DNA of 64,000 nt from an uncultured Bacteroidales bacterium (lineage in GTDB: Bacteria; Bacteroidota; Bacteroidia; Bacteroidales; UBA932). This document shows positions 37,069 to 46,608 of this stretch, in pieces. The DNA is taken from NCBI GenBank assembly GCA_934725575.1, contig CAKVCK010000005.1:78577-142576 (forward strand), written 5' to 3'. Under the pieces are notes generated by a model. The model had not been told where the DNA came from. It did not search any database and saw only the letters and a list, made by a program, of their open reading frames with translations. Position 1 is the first letter of the stretch, and each line of letters opens with the position of its first letter. A program made the position numbers and the translations under genes.

Positions 37069-38799
37069 ATGAAAAAATTCCGCATACTTATTCTCGCGAT
37101 GGCGGCCGTGACAGCCTTGTCTGCCTGCCAGGACGCTTTGGATCTCCGAACCAACGGAACCATTGATATGTCTGAGGTTTTCAAGGACAGAAACAGAACC
37201 AAAGGCTATCTCAACGCCTGCTACAATTATATCAAGAATCCGTCTGTCAATGTCGGTTCCTTTACGGACGACGCTCAGAACAGTCAGGACATCACGGCCG
37301 GAAGTTCGTACGACATCTGGTATAATTCTGACATCACCTCCAGCAATTTCGCCGACCACAACTGGGACGGCAATCCTTGGGGCAACTACTTCGAGGGCGT
37401 ACGCAAGTGCAATGTGTTCATCGCCAACATAGATGGAGCCACGGCTGAGATGCTGGACTGGGAAAGGGCAGGGTGGAAGGCTCAGGCTCTGACCCTCAGG
37501 GCATGGTATTATCTCCAGCTGATGAAGAGATATGGTCAGCTACCTTTGATCACTTCGGATCTTGGCACCAATCACGACTATTCTTCAGACAAGAAAGCGA
37601 CTGTCTCAGAGATCGCCGGACAGATTCTGGCTGACTGCGACGCCGCGATAGCCACGGAGGATTCGGAGGCATATTCATACGTCTATCGTACACAGCAGTG
37701 GGGAATGGCGACAAAAGCACTTGCACAGGCTATCAGGAGCGAGACTGCTACCTACGTCATCAGTCCTTTGATGGGTGACGGCGGTTACACTGCTGATCAG
37801 GCTCTTGAAATCGCTGCTGACGCCCTCGCCAAGGTTCTGTCCAATGACTACAGCCTCTGGACCACGGCGAGCGCAGGGTACAACGCTTACGCTTCATATT
37901 TCCTTTACAATCCTGAGGATATGAGGGCACAGGACAAGGAAACCATCTATGGTGGCACACGTACAGCTGTCTGGTCAAGCTGCGGAGTTCCGATCGTGAG
38001 CGGAAGCGCCACGGCCGGCACTTGCCCGACCCAGGAACTTGTCGATGCCTACGAGATGGCCAACGGCAAGCCAGCGATAACCGGTTACAGCGATGATCAG
38101 CACCTTCAGCCTATCATAAACACCGAATCCGGCTACGATGAGACCAAACCTTACGAAGATAGGGATCCTCGCTTCTATGCGACCGTGTTCTACAACGGCA
38201 GCGTAAGGGGAGAGGATGAGATCTCCACAGTCGCCGGAGCCAACTGCGGACTGAACGCAACCAGCATCAGGTACACCCACACAGGCTACTATATGCGCAA
38301 ATATGCCCACGACGCATCCAACAGAAACTCCAATTCGGATGGTTATATGCGCGTTGTGCGCCTCGCTGAGCTTTACTACAACTTCGCCGAGGTGGCCTAC
38401 CAGGCTGCCGGACCGGATCAGGTTGTCAGCGTCTCAGGTCTGAATATGTCCGCCCGCGGAGCCGTCAACGCTGTCCGCGCGAGGGTCGGAATGCCTGAGA
38501 TTCCAAGCGGACTCACAGTAGCTGATTTCGAGAAGAGGTACCGTAACGACCGCAGGGTCGAGTTTGCCCTTGAGGCGGACTATTACTTCAGCCTGCGTCG
38601 CTGGAAAACCCTTTCGGCCACATCTACCGTGACTGGAATGAAAGTGTCCGGCACAGGTGCCAACCTCACTTACGAACGCTTCGTCCTTGGACAGCGCTCC
38701 ACCACTACTGACAAGTTCCTGCTCTACCCGATCGACCTCACCGAAGTCTCAAAGGTTCTTGAACTTACCGGAAACGACTGGCAGAACCCTGGATGGTAG
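37069..38799 (+). CDS. SusD/RagB-family glycan-binding lipoprotein (second)
   Basis: 576 aa, lipobox ALSACQ after MKKFRILILAMAAVT. SusD features: YLNACYNYIKNP, WKAQALTLRAWYYLQLMKRYGQLPLI near residue 135-160, and C-terminal RNDRRVEFALEADYYFSLRRWK and LYPIDLTEVSKV...QNPGW. An ATG overlapping the susC stop (TAATG) exists at 37036, but the one at 37069 gives the proper lipoprotein signal. Partner of the second SusC. Confidence 0.94.
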   Translation: MKKFRILILAMAAVTALSACQDALDLRTNGTIDMSEVFKDRNRTKGYLNACYNYIKNPSVNVGSFTDDAQNSQDITAGSSYDIWYNSDITSSNFADHNWDGNPWGNYFEGVRKCNVFIANIDGATAEMLDWERAGWKAQALTLRAWYYLQLMKRYGQLPLITSDLGTNHDYSSDKKATVSEIAGQILADCDAAIATEDSEAYSYVYRTQQWGMATKALAQAIRSETATYVISPLMGDGGYTADQALEIAADALAKVLSNDYSLWTTASAGYNAYASYFLYNPEDMRAQDKETIYGGTRTAVWSSCGVPIVSGSATAGTCPTQELVDAYEMANGKPAITGYSDDQHLQPIINTESGYDETKPYEDRDPRFYATVFYNGSVRGEDEISTVAGANCGLNATSIRYTHTGYYMRKYAHDASNRNSNSDGYMRVVRLAELYYNFAEVAYQAAGPDQVVSVSGLNMSARGAVNAVRARVGMPEIPSGLTVADFEKRYRNDRRVEFALEADYYFSLRRWKTLSATSTVTGMKVSGTGANLTYERFVLGQRSTTTDKFLLYPIDLTEVSKVLELTGNDWQNPGW

Positions 38800-38831
38800 C
38801 AGAGGCCTTAAATTTTAATTGATAAAATTTG

Positions 38832-40430
38832 ATGAATATGAAGAAAATCATCTACTTGATATTGATCGCCTGCTCGGCCATATTTTTTTCCTGCAAGGAT
38901 GACTCGGGAATGACGAAGGATGGCGACATCGTCCTGTCGAACCTGACGGCCGAGCCGAGAATCGGTGCGGTTGTACTCAAATGGGACAACCCTACGGCGA
39001 GTGACTATTATTATGCCACAGTGACTTATCTGAACGCTGACGGTGAGGAAGTGAGACAGAAGGTAAGCGTCTATAGCGTTGATTCAGAAAAGGGAGATGG
39101 CCACACCTCAGTCAGGATCGGTGGATTCTCCGACACAAAGACCTACGAGTTCACGGTGACCCCTTACACTTCCGACGAACGTTATGGCGACTCAAAGACC
39201 GTTTCCTGCGCTCCTGAGGATGCCAGCAAGGCCTTCAAGTACATCACTGAGACCATCGAGGCCACCCCGACCGTAGAGGGTGCCGTCATCAATTGGGCCA
39301 ATGAATATGATGTCCCGGTCACCGTCAACGTAACCTACAAGAACCTCGCTGGGGAGACCAAGACCGTCACCAAGACAAGCAATGTGGGAGAAAGCGTGGA
39401 GATATTCCCGTTTGTTGATCCTACGGATGTCACGATCACAGCCACGGATGAGAGCGGAAAGAATACATCCGATCCTAAGGTGATCGAGGTGACACCGGAA
39501 AGGGGAGAGATCCCTCAGTCCAGAATGACGGCCATCGGCGCCTCTGGGGTGGATGGTGACAATGTTCCCGCAAATCTTTTGGATAACAATGTCTCAACCG
39601 CTTGGTCAGGATCGAATAATGACATTGTGTGGGTCGCCATTGACCTTGGTGAGATTCATCGGATCAACTGGTTCGAACTGGTAGGTAATTCAAAGGATCG
39701 GGACGGCCAGCCTGTGGCCCTTATGGTTTTCGACTCGAAAGAGCCAGTGGCTGACATGTCCCAAGCTCATTATCTTGGAATGTTTGAATATAATCGTGAG
39801 CACATCTATAACCATGCTTACAAATTAGAGAATCCGATAGACGCAAGGTTTATTCTTATCGCCTTCCCAAGCGTGCAGCGCGTGAGCGTCACCGAGTTCT
39901 GCGCCTACTATGCCGATGCGGCCACCCATTACGCCAAGGAGTCCGAGCTTGAGCTCCAGCCGGATCCGGATGATGATGACACCTACTATCCGGAGATTGA
40001 ATACATGACTCCTAACAAGGGGATCATCAACAATCTTAATATCACAGCAAGCAATCCTGATAATCCTTCAGAGTTCACTTATGAGACAACAGGTGGAGAC
40101 TCTTGGGTGGCTATGCAGCCTCTCAAGAAACAGGCTCCTGGAACAGTTCTTGTGTTCCACTACAAGTCCACCGCTGACCTTGCCTGCGAGTTCTTCTGGT
40201 GCAAAGGCGGTTGGGGTGTCGGAGGCCCTGCCGGCGGCGTGGAGACATTCTTCACGCTCAAGAAGACCGATAAATGGAAGACATTCAAGATGAATATGGT
40301 CGATGCCTGGAACAAAGGCTGGTGGGGTGGAGACCCAGGAGCCGTTGTCCGTTTCGACATCGGTGACGGAGCCGGAGAGACAGTTGTTGTCAGACTCATG
40401 CACTGGCGCGCCGCCGAGGAAGGCGAATAA
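38832..40430 (+). CDS. Surface glycan-binding lipoprotein with discoidin-like module
   Basis: About 532 aa, lipobox IFFSCK. Two fibronectin-like beta domains in the first ~230 residues (IVLSNLTAEPRIGAVVLKWDNP...; GAVINWANEYDVPVTVNVTYKN), then an F5/8 type C-like domain (~240-370; LLDNNVSTAWSG, VWVAIDLGEIHRINWFELVG), then a C-terminal carbohydrate-binding-like domain with many Trp residues (EFFWCKGGWGVGG, WNKGWWGGDPG). The order matches surface glycan-binding proteins that follow SusD in polysaccharide loci. Glycan target unknown. Confidence 0.8.
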   Translation: MNMKKIIYLILIACSAIFFSCKDDSGMTKDGDIVLSNLTAEPRIGAVVLKWDNPTASDYYYATVTYLNADGEEVRQKVSVYSVDSEKGDGHTSVRIGGFSDTKTYEFTVTPYTSDERYGDSKTVSCAPEDASKAFKYITETIEATPTVEGAVINWANEYDVPVTVNVTYKNLAGETKTVTKTSNVGESVEIFPFVDPTDVTITATDESGKNTSDPKVIEVTPERGEIPQSRMTAIGASGVDGDNVPANLLDNNVSTAWSGSNNDIVWVAIDLGEIHRINWFELVGNSKDRDGQPVALMVFDSKEPVADMSQAHYLGMFEYNREHIYNHAYKLENPIDARFILIAFPSVQRVSVTEFCAYYADAATHYAKESELELQPDPDDDDTYYPEIEYMTPNKGIINNLNITASNPDNPSEFTYETTGGDSWVAMQPLKKQAPGTVLVFHYKSTADLACEFFWCKGGWGVGGPAGGVETFFTLKKTDKWKTFKMNMVDAWNKGWWGGDPGAVVRFDIGDGAGETVVVRLMHWRAAEEGE

Positions 40431-40461
40431 ACCAAGTTCATTGACACTTTAATATTTACAG

Positions 40462-42390
40462 ATGACAAAAAAGACAATTTCACCTATAATAGCTTTCGTG
40501 GTTATGTCCTGCGCGCTTTCAGCGCAGGACATAACTGTCCAAAGCCAGACCTTGGACCTGTATCAGGACACTTGGGTCGCGACTGACGCTCTGGGCAGGA
40601 CAATGCCCGGAATCGATGTCGTAGGCCCTGTGAAGACCGACCAGCGCCGCATTGTGGGAATATTCTACATAACCTGGCACACACAGAACCTTGCGAACCT
40701 TCCAGGCCCTTACGGAGCGGATGTGACCAAGGTTCTCAATGCCGATCCAAACGCCCGTCTTCAGGCTGACAATCCGAACTGGAAGTACGGCTCCTATCAC
40801 TGGGGAGAACCCGAGATGGGCTATTTCCTGAGTCAGGACGAATGGGTTATCCGGAAGGATATGTCGATGCTCTCCGATGCCGGAGTGGATGTGCTTGTGC
40901 TCGATGTCACGAACGCCGTGCGTTACTGGGACGAATGGGAGGTGTTGTTCTCCACGATGGAGAAGATACGTGCGGAGGGTAACAATACTCCTCAGTTCTG
41001 TTTCTGGGCCTTCAACGGAGAGGTCATCACGGTGGTCCAGCAACTCTACGAAAGGATCTACAAGGAGAACAAGTACCCTGACCTGTGGTTCTGCTGGGAC
41101 GGAAAACCTTTGCTGCTCTACAATGCGGATCCGGTCCACGACGCCAACGGAGGATATTCAGCCTACAAGGATGGAACTCACGACTATTCCGATGAAGTGA
41201 AGAACTTCTTCACACTCAGGAATATGTGGTGGGGCTACTACGAGTGGGCCGGCAAGCGTTTCATCGGCACGGAGGACAACTGGAGTTTCGGCTACAGCAT
41301 GGCCGACCCTCGGATCAAGTCGATGACTCCGGAGCGGCTGGCTTCCAAGCATGACGGCAAGATCGAGGAGGCGGCCGTCACCCCTGCCCAGCATCCTGTC
41401 ACCATGACTGATGTCCCGATGGGAGTAGGGAAATCCTGGTCGAAGCGCGACGGCGAGCCGAAGCTCAATGAATATGATCTCCCGGATTCAGCCTACGTTC
41501 CGTGGCTCGGCCGCAAGGTCTCCGATCCTGAGGGGTATGGAATATACTTCCAGGAGCGTTGGGACGACGCTCTGTCCGCGAATCCGCAGTTCCTTTACCT
41601 GAATGACTGGAACGAGTGGACCGCCGGGAAGTACAACGGAGACGTGATGTGGCTCGGCCGCAAGAATCCGTTTATGTTTGTGGACCAGTACAACGCCGAG
41701 TTCAACAGGACGATCCAGCCGATGAAGGGGGGCTACACCGACAACTACTACATGCAGATGGCGCAGAACATCCGCCGCTACAAGGGAGTCCGTCCGGTTC
41801 CAGTGAACAGGCATATTCATAAAATGGCGGTTGACGGAATATTCAAGGATTGGGAGCAGGTCGAGGTGGTCTATCGCGACACCCGTGGAGACGTGTTCCA
41901 TCGTGACGCGAAAGGTTACGGCGGGCTTCATTACAAGGATTCGACGGGAAGGAACGACATCGTGGCCTCGAAGGTGGCGGTCGGCAAGTCGGACATATTC
42001 TTTTATGCCGAGACCGCTGATGCCTTGACTCCGTATTCCGATCCGGATTGGATGCTGCTGCTGATTGATTCAGATGGTGATTCCTCGACTGGTTGGTATG
42101 GTTATGACATATTGATTAACAAGGATATAGCATCTGACGGCAAGGGGAGTGTCCTTAGGTTTGTTGACGGGAAATGGGTCAAGGCGGGGGAGTACCGCTT
42201 CGCTGTGGAAGGCAACAAACTGGAACTGGCCGTGCCTAAGTCTCTGCTTGGTGTTTCCGGAAAATCAATTACCTTTGACTTCAAGTGGGCGGACAACACC
42301 GGAGAGTTGGTTGATCCGATCTCGCTTTGCCTGCACGGGGACACAGCACCGAACCGCCGGTTCAACTACAGGTTTGTTTGGAATAAATAG
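40462..42390 (+). CDS. Exported glycoside-hydrolase-like protein (GH71/GH99- or DUF5010-like) with C-terminal CBM9-like domain
   Basis: 642 aa. Signal peptide ends ALSA. The N-terminal ~440 residues look like a TIM barrel: VGIFYITWHTQ, SQDEWVIRKDMSMLSDAGVDVLVLDVTN, WFCWDGKPLLLYNAD, FLYLNDWNEWTAG. These strands recall the GH99/GH71 type and domains labelled DUF5010 in Bacteroidota. The C-terminal part (DGIFKDWEQVEV...LLIDSDGDSSTGWYGYDILIN) fits a CBM9/DOMON-like module. Likely cleaves the polysaccharide handled by this locus; linkage unknown. Codons for the signal peptide form a perfect 14-bp hairpin (40501-40535). Confidence 0.75.
   Translation: MTKKTISPIIAFVVMSCALSAQDITVQSQTLDLYQDTWVATDALGRTMPGIDVVGPVKTDQRRIVGIFYITWHTQNLANLPGPYGADVTKVLNADPNARLQADNPNWKYGSYHWGEPEMGYFLSQDEWVIRKDMSMLSDAGVDVLVLDVTNAVRYWDEWEVLFSTMEKIRAEGNNTPQFCFWAFNGEVITVVQQLYERIYKENKYPDLWFCWDGKPLLLYNADPVHDANGGYSAYKDGTHDYSDEVKNFFTLRNMWWGYYEWAGKRFIGTEDNWSFGYSMADPRIKSMTPERLASKHDGKIEEAAVTPAQHPVTMTDVPMGVGKSWSKRDGEPKLNEYDLPDSAYVPWLGRKVSDPEGYGIYFQERWDDALSANPQFLYLNDWNEWTAGKYNGDVMWLGRKNPFMFVDQYNAEFNRTIQPMKGGYTDNYYMQMAQNIRRYKGVRPVPVNRHIHKMAVDGIFKDWEQVEVVYRDTRGDVFHRDAKGYGGLHYKDSTGRNDIVASKVAVGKSDIFFYAETADALTPYSDPDWMLLLIDSDGDSSTGWYGYDILINKDIASDGKGSVLRFVDGKWVKAGEYRFAVEGNKLELAVPKSLLGVSGKSITFDFKWADNTGELVDPISLCLHGDTAPNRRFNYRFVWNK
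40501..40535 (+). promoter_or_regulatory. Perfect 14-bp hairpin within the signal-peptide codons
   Basis: GTTATGTCCTGCGC (40501-40514) and GCGCAGGACATAAC (40522-40535) are exact complements around a 7-nt loop, starting 13 codons into the gene. A stable early hairpin could slow translation. The 3' arm sequence GCGCAGGACATAACTGTC also occurs at 34019-34036 in the second susC. Confidence 0.5.
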
Positions 42391-42405
42391 AAAAACTTTA
42401 AGAAT

Positions 42406-44046
42406 ATGAAATACTCCACAATCCGAAAACTTTTTGCATCGATCCTGCTGCTGTCGGCTGTCTGCTCTTGCGGCAAGGACACTGTGAAGCCGAACGTTGT
42501 TGTCAGGCCAAAAGGGGACAAATACCAGATGGCGGACAACATCAAGGAATATCTTGCCAAAGACTATCCTTCAAAGGTGACGAACGTGCAGGTCACGTCT
42601 GATAAGGTTATCATCAAGGGAAACTGCGGCGGTTCCGGCACATATTTGCTTGCGGAGATAACCCCTTGGCAGGATGTGACGGAACTGGAGACATACCCCT
42701 ACACTCAGGACTTGTCAGGCGGTGGTTTCACTGTCACCGTGGACAGGATTGTTCCGAATCGCGAGGGAATAAGATATGACAAGGTGTTCTCTAAATGGGC
42801 CGTCGTGAAGGTGGACGGTGACAGGCAGACCTTGGACTCTCATGCCCGTTACGCCGATGATGTCGTTCCTAAAAAATCACCAGATGCTGTTCCGCTGAGG
42901 AACAAAAAAGGTTTCGGAGCCGGTGATACAGACCTCTATTTCAGTGACTGCAAGGAGATGAATGTAGGCAGCATAACAATGAACGTGGTTCTCAACAACT
43001 ACATCACGGGAGAAGGTTCCGGTTATTCGTACGGTGGAAAGGAGTACAGCCTCGGACCCGTGAAGGACTATGTTGATTATGTGACACAGAAGGCCTCGGA
43101 GACAGGCCTTGTGGTCTCCGCCATTATCCTCTGTCAGACCAACTCGATATTCAAGGATCCTGAGAACGCAGGTGGCAACTACACAATGCCGAATATGACG
43201 ACCGCAAGGGCGTTCAACCTCTATGCCGCCGCCCTTGAGCATATGGCCTCGACCCATTGCTATTCAGGCAAGAGGATATCCCATTGGATCATGCACAACG
43301 AGGTGGATCATGCCAACCAGTGGACGAACATGGGTGATCAGCCGATGCAGCGCTATATCGACAGGTACATCAAGTCGATGAGAATCTGCTACAACATTGT
43401 CCGCCAGTACGATCAGAACGCTTCCGTGCTTGGCTCCTACACCCATTGCTGGACTGTGGCGGACGGAAATTATGCTCCGAAGAAAATGCTGGAGGCCACT
43501 GTCGCCTATTCTGAAGCCGAGGGTGATTTCCGCTGGGGTGTGGCCTATCACCCTTATCCGCAGGATCTCACAAAGCCTTCTTTCTGGGTGAACGACACGC
43601 AGGCGACATATTCAATGACCACGAGGTACATCACCTTCAAGAATCTGGAGGTAATCGATGCATGGATCAAGCAGAAGGAGAATCTTTACAAGGGAACCAC
43701 CAAGCGTGTGCTGTTCCTGTCAGAGCAGGGCACGAACTCACCTTCTTACTCGCAGACGGATCTTGCTCTCCAGGCGGCCGGTGGAGCCTGGGCTTGGAAG
43801 AAGATCTCAAAGCTTGACGGCATCGATGCCATGCAGTGGCATAACTGGGCTGACAACAAAGCCGAAGGAGGCCTCAGGATAGGTCTTCGCACTTTCGCTG
43901 AAGGTAGTGTCTCAGATCTTACCCCTAAGCCTGTCTGGTACGTCTGGAAGGCCGCCGGCACGGCCGAAGAGGACGCCGTCCTTGACCAGTACAAGACCAC
44001 CCTCGGCATCATCGACTGGGATTCCATCCTTAAGACTGTCGAGTAG
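42406..44046 (+). CDS. Lipoprotein, TIM-barrel glycosidase-like (DUF5722-like)
   Basis: 546 aa, lipobox AVCSCG. Residues ~35-150 are a beta-rich N-terminal region; the remainder looks like a clan-A TIM barrel, with HWIMHNEVDHANQW (a likely Asn-Glu acid/base pair) and FLSEQGTNSP (a likely nucleophile Glu at a strand end). This arrangement resembles proteins labelled DUF5722 in Bacteroidota. Last gene of the polysaccharide locus on this strand, 15 bp after the previous gene. Substrate unknown. Confidence 0.72.
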   Translation: MKYSTIRKLFASILLLSAVCSCGKDTVKPNVVVRPKGDKYQMADNIKEYLAKDYPSKVTNVQVTSDKVIIKGNCGGSGTYLLAEITPWQDVTELETYPYTQDLSGGGFTVTVDRIVPNREGIRYDKVFSKWAVVKVDGDRQTLDSHARYADDVVPKKSPDAVPLRNKKGFGAGDTDLYFSDCKEMNVGSITMNVVLNNYITGEGSGYSYGGKEYSLGPVKDYVDYVTQKASETGLVVSAIILCQTNSIFKDPENAGGNYTMPNMTTARAFNLYAAALEHMASTHCYSGKRISHWIMHNEVDHANQWTNMGDQPMQRYIDRYIKSMRICYNIVRQYDQNASVLGSYTHCWTVADGNYAPKKMLEATVAYSEAEGDFRWGVAYHPYPQDLTKPSFWVNDTQATYSMTTRYITFKNLEVIDAWIKQKENLYKGTTKRVLFLSEQGTNSPSYSQTDLALQAAGGAWAWKKISKLDGIDAMQWHNWADNKAEGGLRIGLRTFAEGSVSDLTPKPVWYVWKAAGTAEEDAVLDQYKTTLGIIDWDSILKTVE

Positions 44047-44105
44047 AAGCCAGGACAATGTCTCCCGGCCACTGAGTATATCTAAAGACTTAAATATCAC
44101 ATCTT

Positions 44106-45209
44106 TTAGACGTTGAACAGGAAGTGCATAATGTCGCCGTCCTGAACGACATATTCCTTGCCTTCGGTGGCGAGTTTGCCGGCGGCTCTGACGGCGCTTT
44201 CGCTGCCGAGGGTGACGAAGTCGTTGTACTTGATGACCTCGGCCCTGATGAATCCCTTCTCGAAGTCCGTGTGGATCACTCCGGCGGCTTTCGGGGCTTT
44301 GTCACCCTTGTGGATGGTCCAGGCGCGGCACTCGTCTGATCCGGCGGTGAAGAATGTCTGGAGTCCGAGCAGATGGTAGGCTCCCTGAATCAGCCTTACG
44401 ACACCGGATTCTTTCAGCCCCATCTCCTCAAGGAACATCTGACGGTCCTCATAGGAGTCCATCTCGGCGATTTCGGATTCGGTCTTGGCTGAGATCACGA
44501 GAATCTCCGCGTTCTCTTCCTTGACAGCCTCACGGACGGCGTCCACATACTTGTTGCCGTTGACAGCCGAGGCGTCGTCCACGTTGCAGACGTACATCAC
44601 CGGCTTGTTGGTCAGAAGGAAAAGATCCTTGGCCATAGCGGCCTCCTCCTCGTTGATGAACTCTACGGTCCTGCACGATTTGCCCTGCTCAAGGGCTTCC
44701 TTGTAGCGGAGCAGAAGGGCGACAAGCTTCTTGGCGTCCTTGTCTCCTCCGGTCGTGGCCTGTTTCTGGCTTTTTGCAAGACGTGACTCAACCGTCTCAA
44801 GATCCTTGATCTGGAGTTCCGTGTCAACTACCTCCTTGTCCCTGACAGGGTCAACGCTGCCATCCACGTGAACAACGTTGCCGTCATCGAAGCATCTGAG
44901 CACGTGAAGGATTGCATCGGTCTCACGGATGTTGGCGAGAAACTGGTTTCCAAGTCCTTCTCCCTTGCTGGCTCCCTTCACGAGACCGGCGATGTCCACG
45001 ATGTCAACAGTGGCCGGGACGACGCTCTTAGGCTTGCACATGTCCGCAAGCACCTCCAGCCTCTTGTCCGGAACGTTCGTCGAGCCAAGATTAGGCTCGA
45101 TTGTACAGAAAGGAAAGTTCGCGCTCTGGGCCTTGCCTGAGCTCACGCAGTTGAACAAAGTTGACTTTCCGACATTCGGAAGTCCGACTATTCCGCATTT
45201 CAATGACAT
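44106..45209 (-). CDS. ychF: Redox-regulated ATPase/GTPase YchF
   Basis: Universal Obg-family P-loop NTPase (preferring ATP) associated with ribosomes and oxidative-stress control. 367 aa. G1 GLPNVGKST near residue 8-16, DIAGLVKGASKGEGLGN (switch II) near 70, and the C-terminal TGS domain (TAGSDECRAWTIHKGDKAPKAAGVIHTDFEKGFIRAEV). Converges with the polysaccharide locus; diverges from the EEP gene across a mini-hairpin repeat. Confidence 0.97.
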   Translation of the reverse strand: MSLKCGIVGLPNVGKSTLFNCVSSGKAQSANFPFCTIEPNLGSTNVPDKRLEVLADMCKPKSVVPATVDIVDIAGLVKGASKGEGLGNQFLANIRETDAILHVLRCFDDGNVVHVDGSVDPVRDKEVVDTELQIKDLETVESRLAKSQKQATTGGDKDAKKLVALLLRYKEALEQGKSCRTVEFINEEEAAMAKDLFLLTNKPVMYVCNVDDASAVNGNKYVDAVREAVKEENAEILVISAKTESEIAEMDSYEDRQMFLEEMGLKESGVVRLIQGAYHLLGLQTFFTAGSDECRAWTIHKGDKAPKAAGVIHTDFEKGFIRAEVIKYNDFVTLGSESAVRAAGKLATEGKEYVVQDGDIMHFLFNV

Positions 45210-45248
45210 ATCTTACAAAATTCTAAAGTCTATAATATAATTTATCGG

Positions 45249-45256
45249 CAAAGATA
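45249..45256 (-). promoter_or_regulatory. Putative -7 box (TATCTTTG) of ychF
   Basis: TATCTTTG read leftward, 40 bp before ychF. The expected -33 position falls inside the mini-hairpin repeat beginning near 45262. Confidence 0.55.
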
Positions 45257-45261
45257 CAAAT

Positions 45262-45343
45262 TAAGAAGTGGTTTTGATTTGTTTGAAATGTTCTTTGAGG
45301 TGAAAAAATCTTCGAACAAACAAATCAAACAGCTTCTAAGAAT
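45262..45343 (+). repeat. Mini-hairpin repeat family, full copy A
   Basis: AGAAG-TGG-TTTGATTTGTTTGAA and TTCGAACAAACAAATCAAA-CAG-CTTCT form a long imperfect inverted repeat around a loop containing TTCTTTGAGG. A second full copy lies, inverted, at 48540-48617 with the same stem order and loop core, and a half copy at 8883-8917. The copies share sequence over ~75-80 bp. Confidence 0.7.
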
Positions 45344-45485
45344 ATGTTTTGCTTTGTTTGCGCGCTCTTTGGATCAAAATTCTTCAGGCGACAACCAACA
45401 TAAGAAAAAGTTTTTCTGTTTCTTAAGAAAGAGTTTACGTTTCTTATCTTTTTTTACGTTTTTGTGCCGCATATTTGCCGTTGAA

Positions 45486-46520
45486 ATGAAAAGACATCAG
45501 TTCATATTGTTTGTTCTTCTTCTTCTCTTGCCGGCCGCCGGCCAGTTGACTCATTGTCGTAATTGTTTAAGTTTATTAGATAAGGCGGCCGGAAGGGAAG
45601 ATCAGCTTCTCGTTATGTTCTGGAATCTGGAGAACTTCTTTGATTGGCGAAGGGACAGCCTCAATGGCAGTGATTCGGAGGCCGAGTTCACCTCTTTTGG
45701 CAAAAGACATTGGACAAAGAGACGCTTCCAGGCCAAATGCAATGCGATAGCCAAATCCATACTATGGGTTAAGGATGAGGAAGGAATATTACCGGATATC
45801 ATAGGTGTGGCCGAGGTCGAGAACCGCTTTGTGCTTAAGCGATTACTGGAAGACACACAGTTGTACAGAACTGACTACGGGATTGTCCATTACGATTCCC
45901 CGGATCCGCGAGGTATAGATGTGGCGTTGCTGTACCGGACCTCACGCCTTACTCTAATGCAGTCCAGGCCGTTGAGGGTGGGCGGAGGAACCGACCATCC
46001 GTTGCTGACCAGGGATATTCTTTTGACAAAATTTTTGAAATCTGATGGCGACAGCATCGCTTTCCTTGTGAACCATCATCCTTCCAAATATGGCGGAAAG
46101 ACCGGCCAAAGGAGGGAGGTGGCTCTCAGGAGGCTGCGGGATGCCACGGACTCGCTTCAAAAGGCAGGATTGATGAATATAGTCGCGATGGGTGACTTCA
46201 ACGACACTCCGGAGAATCCGGCTTTCGGAATATTGACGGACGGGGAGCCTTTACCTTTGACGAATCTGGCTATTCCTGCGGCGGAAAATGGTGAGGGAAC
46301 TATAAGATATTCAGGAAAATGGGAGATGATTGATATGTTCTTTATTTCGAGGAGTCTGGCATCTGGCGGGCATATTCCTGAAATGAATGTGCTAAGGTTG
46401 CCATTCCTTATGGTGAGGGATAACGCTCATTCTGGGGAAAAACCGCTTCGGACGTACACGGGACCGCGATATGTCGGTGGAGTGAGCGATCATTGTCCGA
46501 TTGTTGTCTGGATTCGGTAG
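45486..46520 (+). CDS. Exported endonuclease/exonuclease/phosphatase-family protein
   Basis: 344 aa from the ATG at 45486, which begins a clear signal peptide (FILFVLLLLLPAAG); the open frame extends 207 bp further upstream but that stretch is AT-rich repeat. EEP signatures: MFWNLENFFD, DIIGVAEVENR, LVNHHPSKYGGK, VAMGDFNDTP, EMIDMFFIS and the terminal GVSDHCPIVV. Likely a periplasmic or surface phosphodiesterase or nuclease. Not closely similar to the EEP fragment at 1-431. Confidence 0.88.
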   Translation: MKRHQFILFVLLLLLPAAGQLTHCRNCLSLLDKAAGREDQLLVMFWNLENFFDWRRDSLNGSDSEAEFTSFGKRHWTKRRFQAKCNAIAKSILWVKDEEGILPDIIGVAEVENRFVLKRLLEDTQLYRTDYGIVHYDSPDPRGIDVALLYRTSRLTLMQSRPLRVGGGTDHPLLTRDILLTKFLKSDGDSIAFLVNHHPSKYGGKTGQRREVALRRLRDATDSLQKAGLMNIVAMGDFNDTPENPAFGILTDGEPLPLTNLAIPAAENGEGTIRYSGKWEMIDMFFISRSLASGGHIPEMNVLRLPFLMVRDNAHSGEKPLRTYTGPRYVGGVSDHCPIVVWIR

Positions 46521-46539
46521 ATAATCAACAAATATTTGT

Positions 46540-46547
46540 TAAATTTG
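46540..46547 (+). promoter_or_regulatory. Putative -7 box (TAAATTTG) of galK
   Basis: TAAATTTG fits TAnnTTTG and lies ~60 bp before the galK ATG. No TTTG at the usual spacing. Confidence 0.4.
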
Positions 46548-46608
46548 CCTTATTGGAAGTCGGTTTTATGGCCGATTGTTGAAACGAACTAGTTTAAAAT
46601 CACATAAT

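Noticed and set aside
45279..45485. Extended N-terminus of the EEP protein
   Set aside because: The frame is open, but the 69 extra codons lie in the mini-hairpin repeat and AT-rich leader; a standard signal peptide begins at 45486.
46535..46608. A regulatory operator for galK
   Set aside because: A -7-like box is present, but I found no palindrome or direct repeat there.
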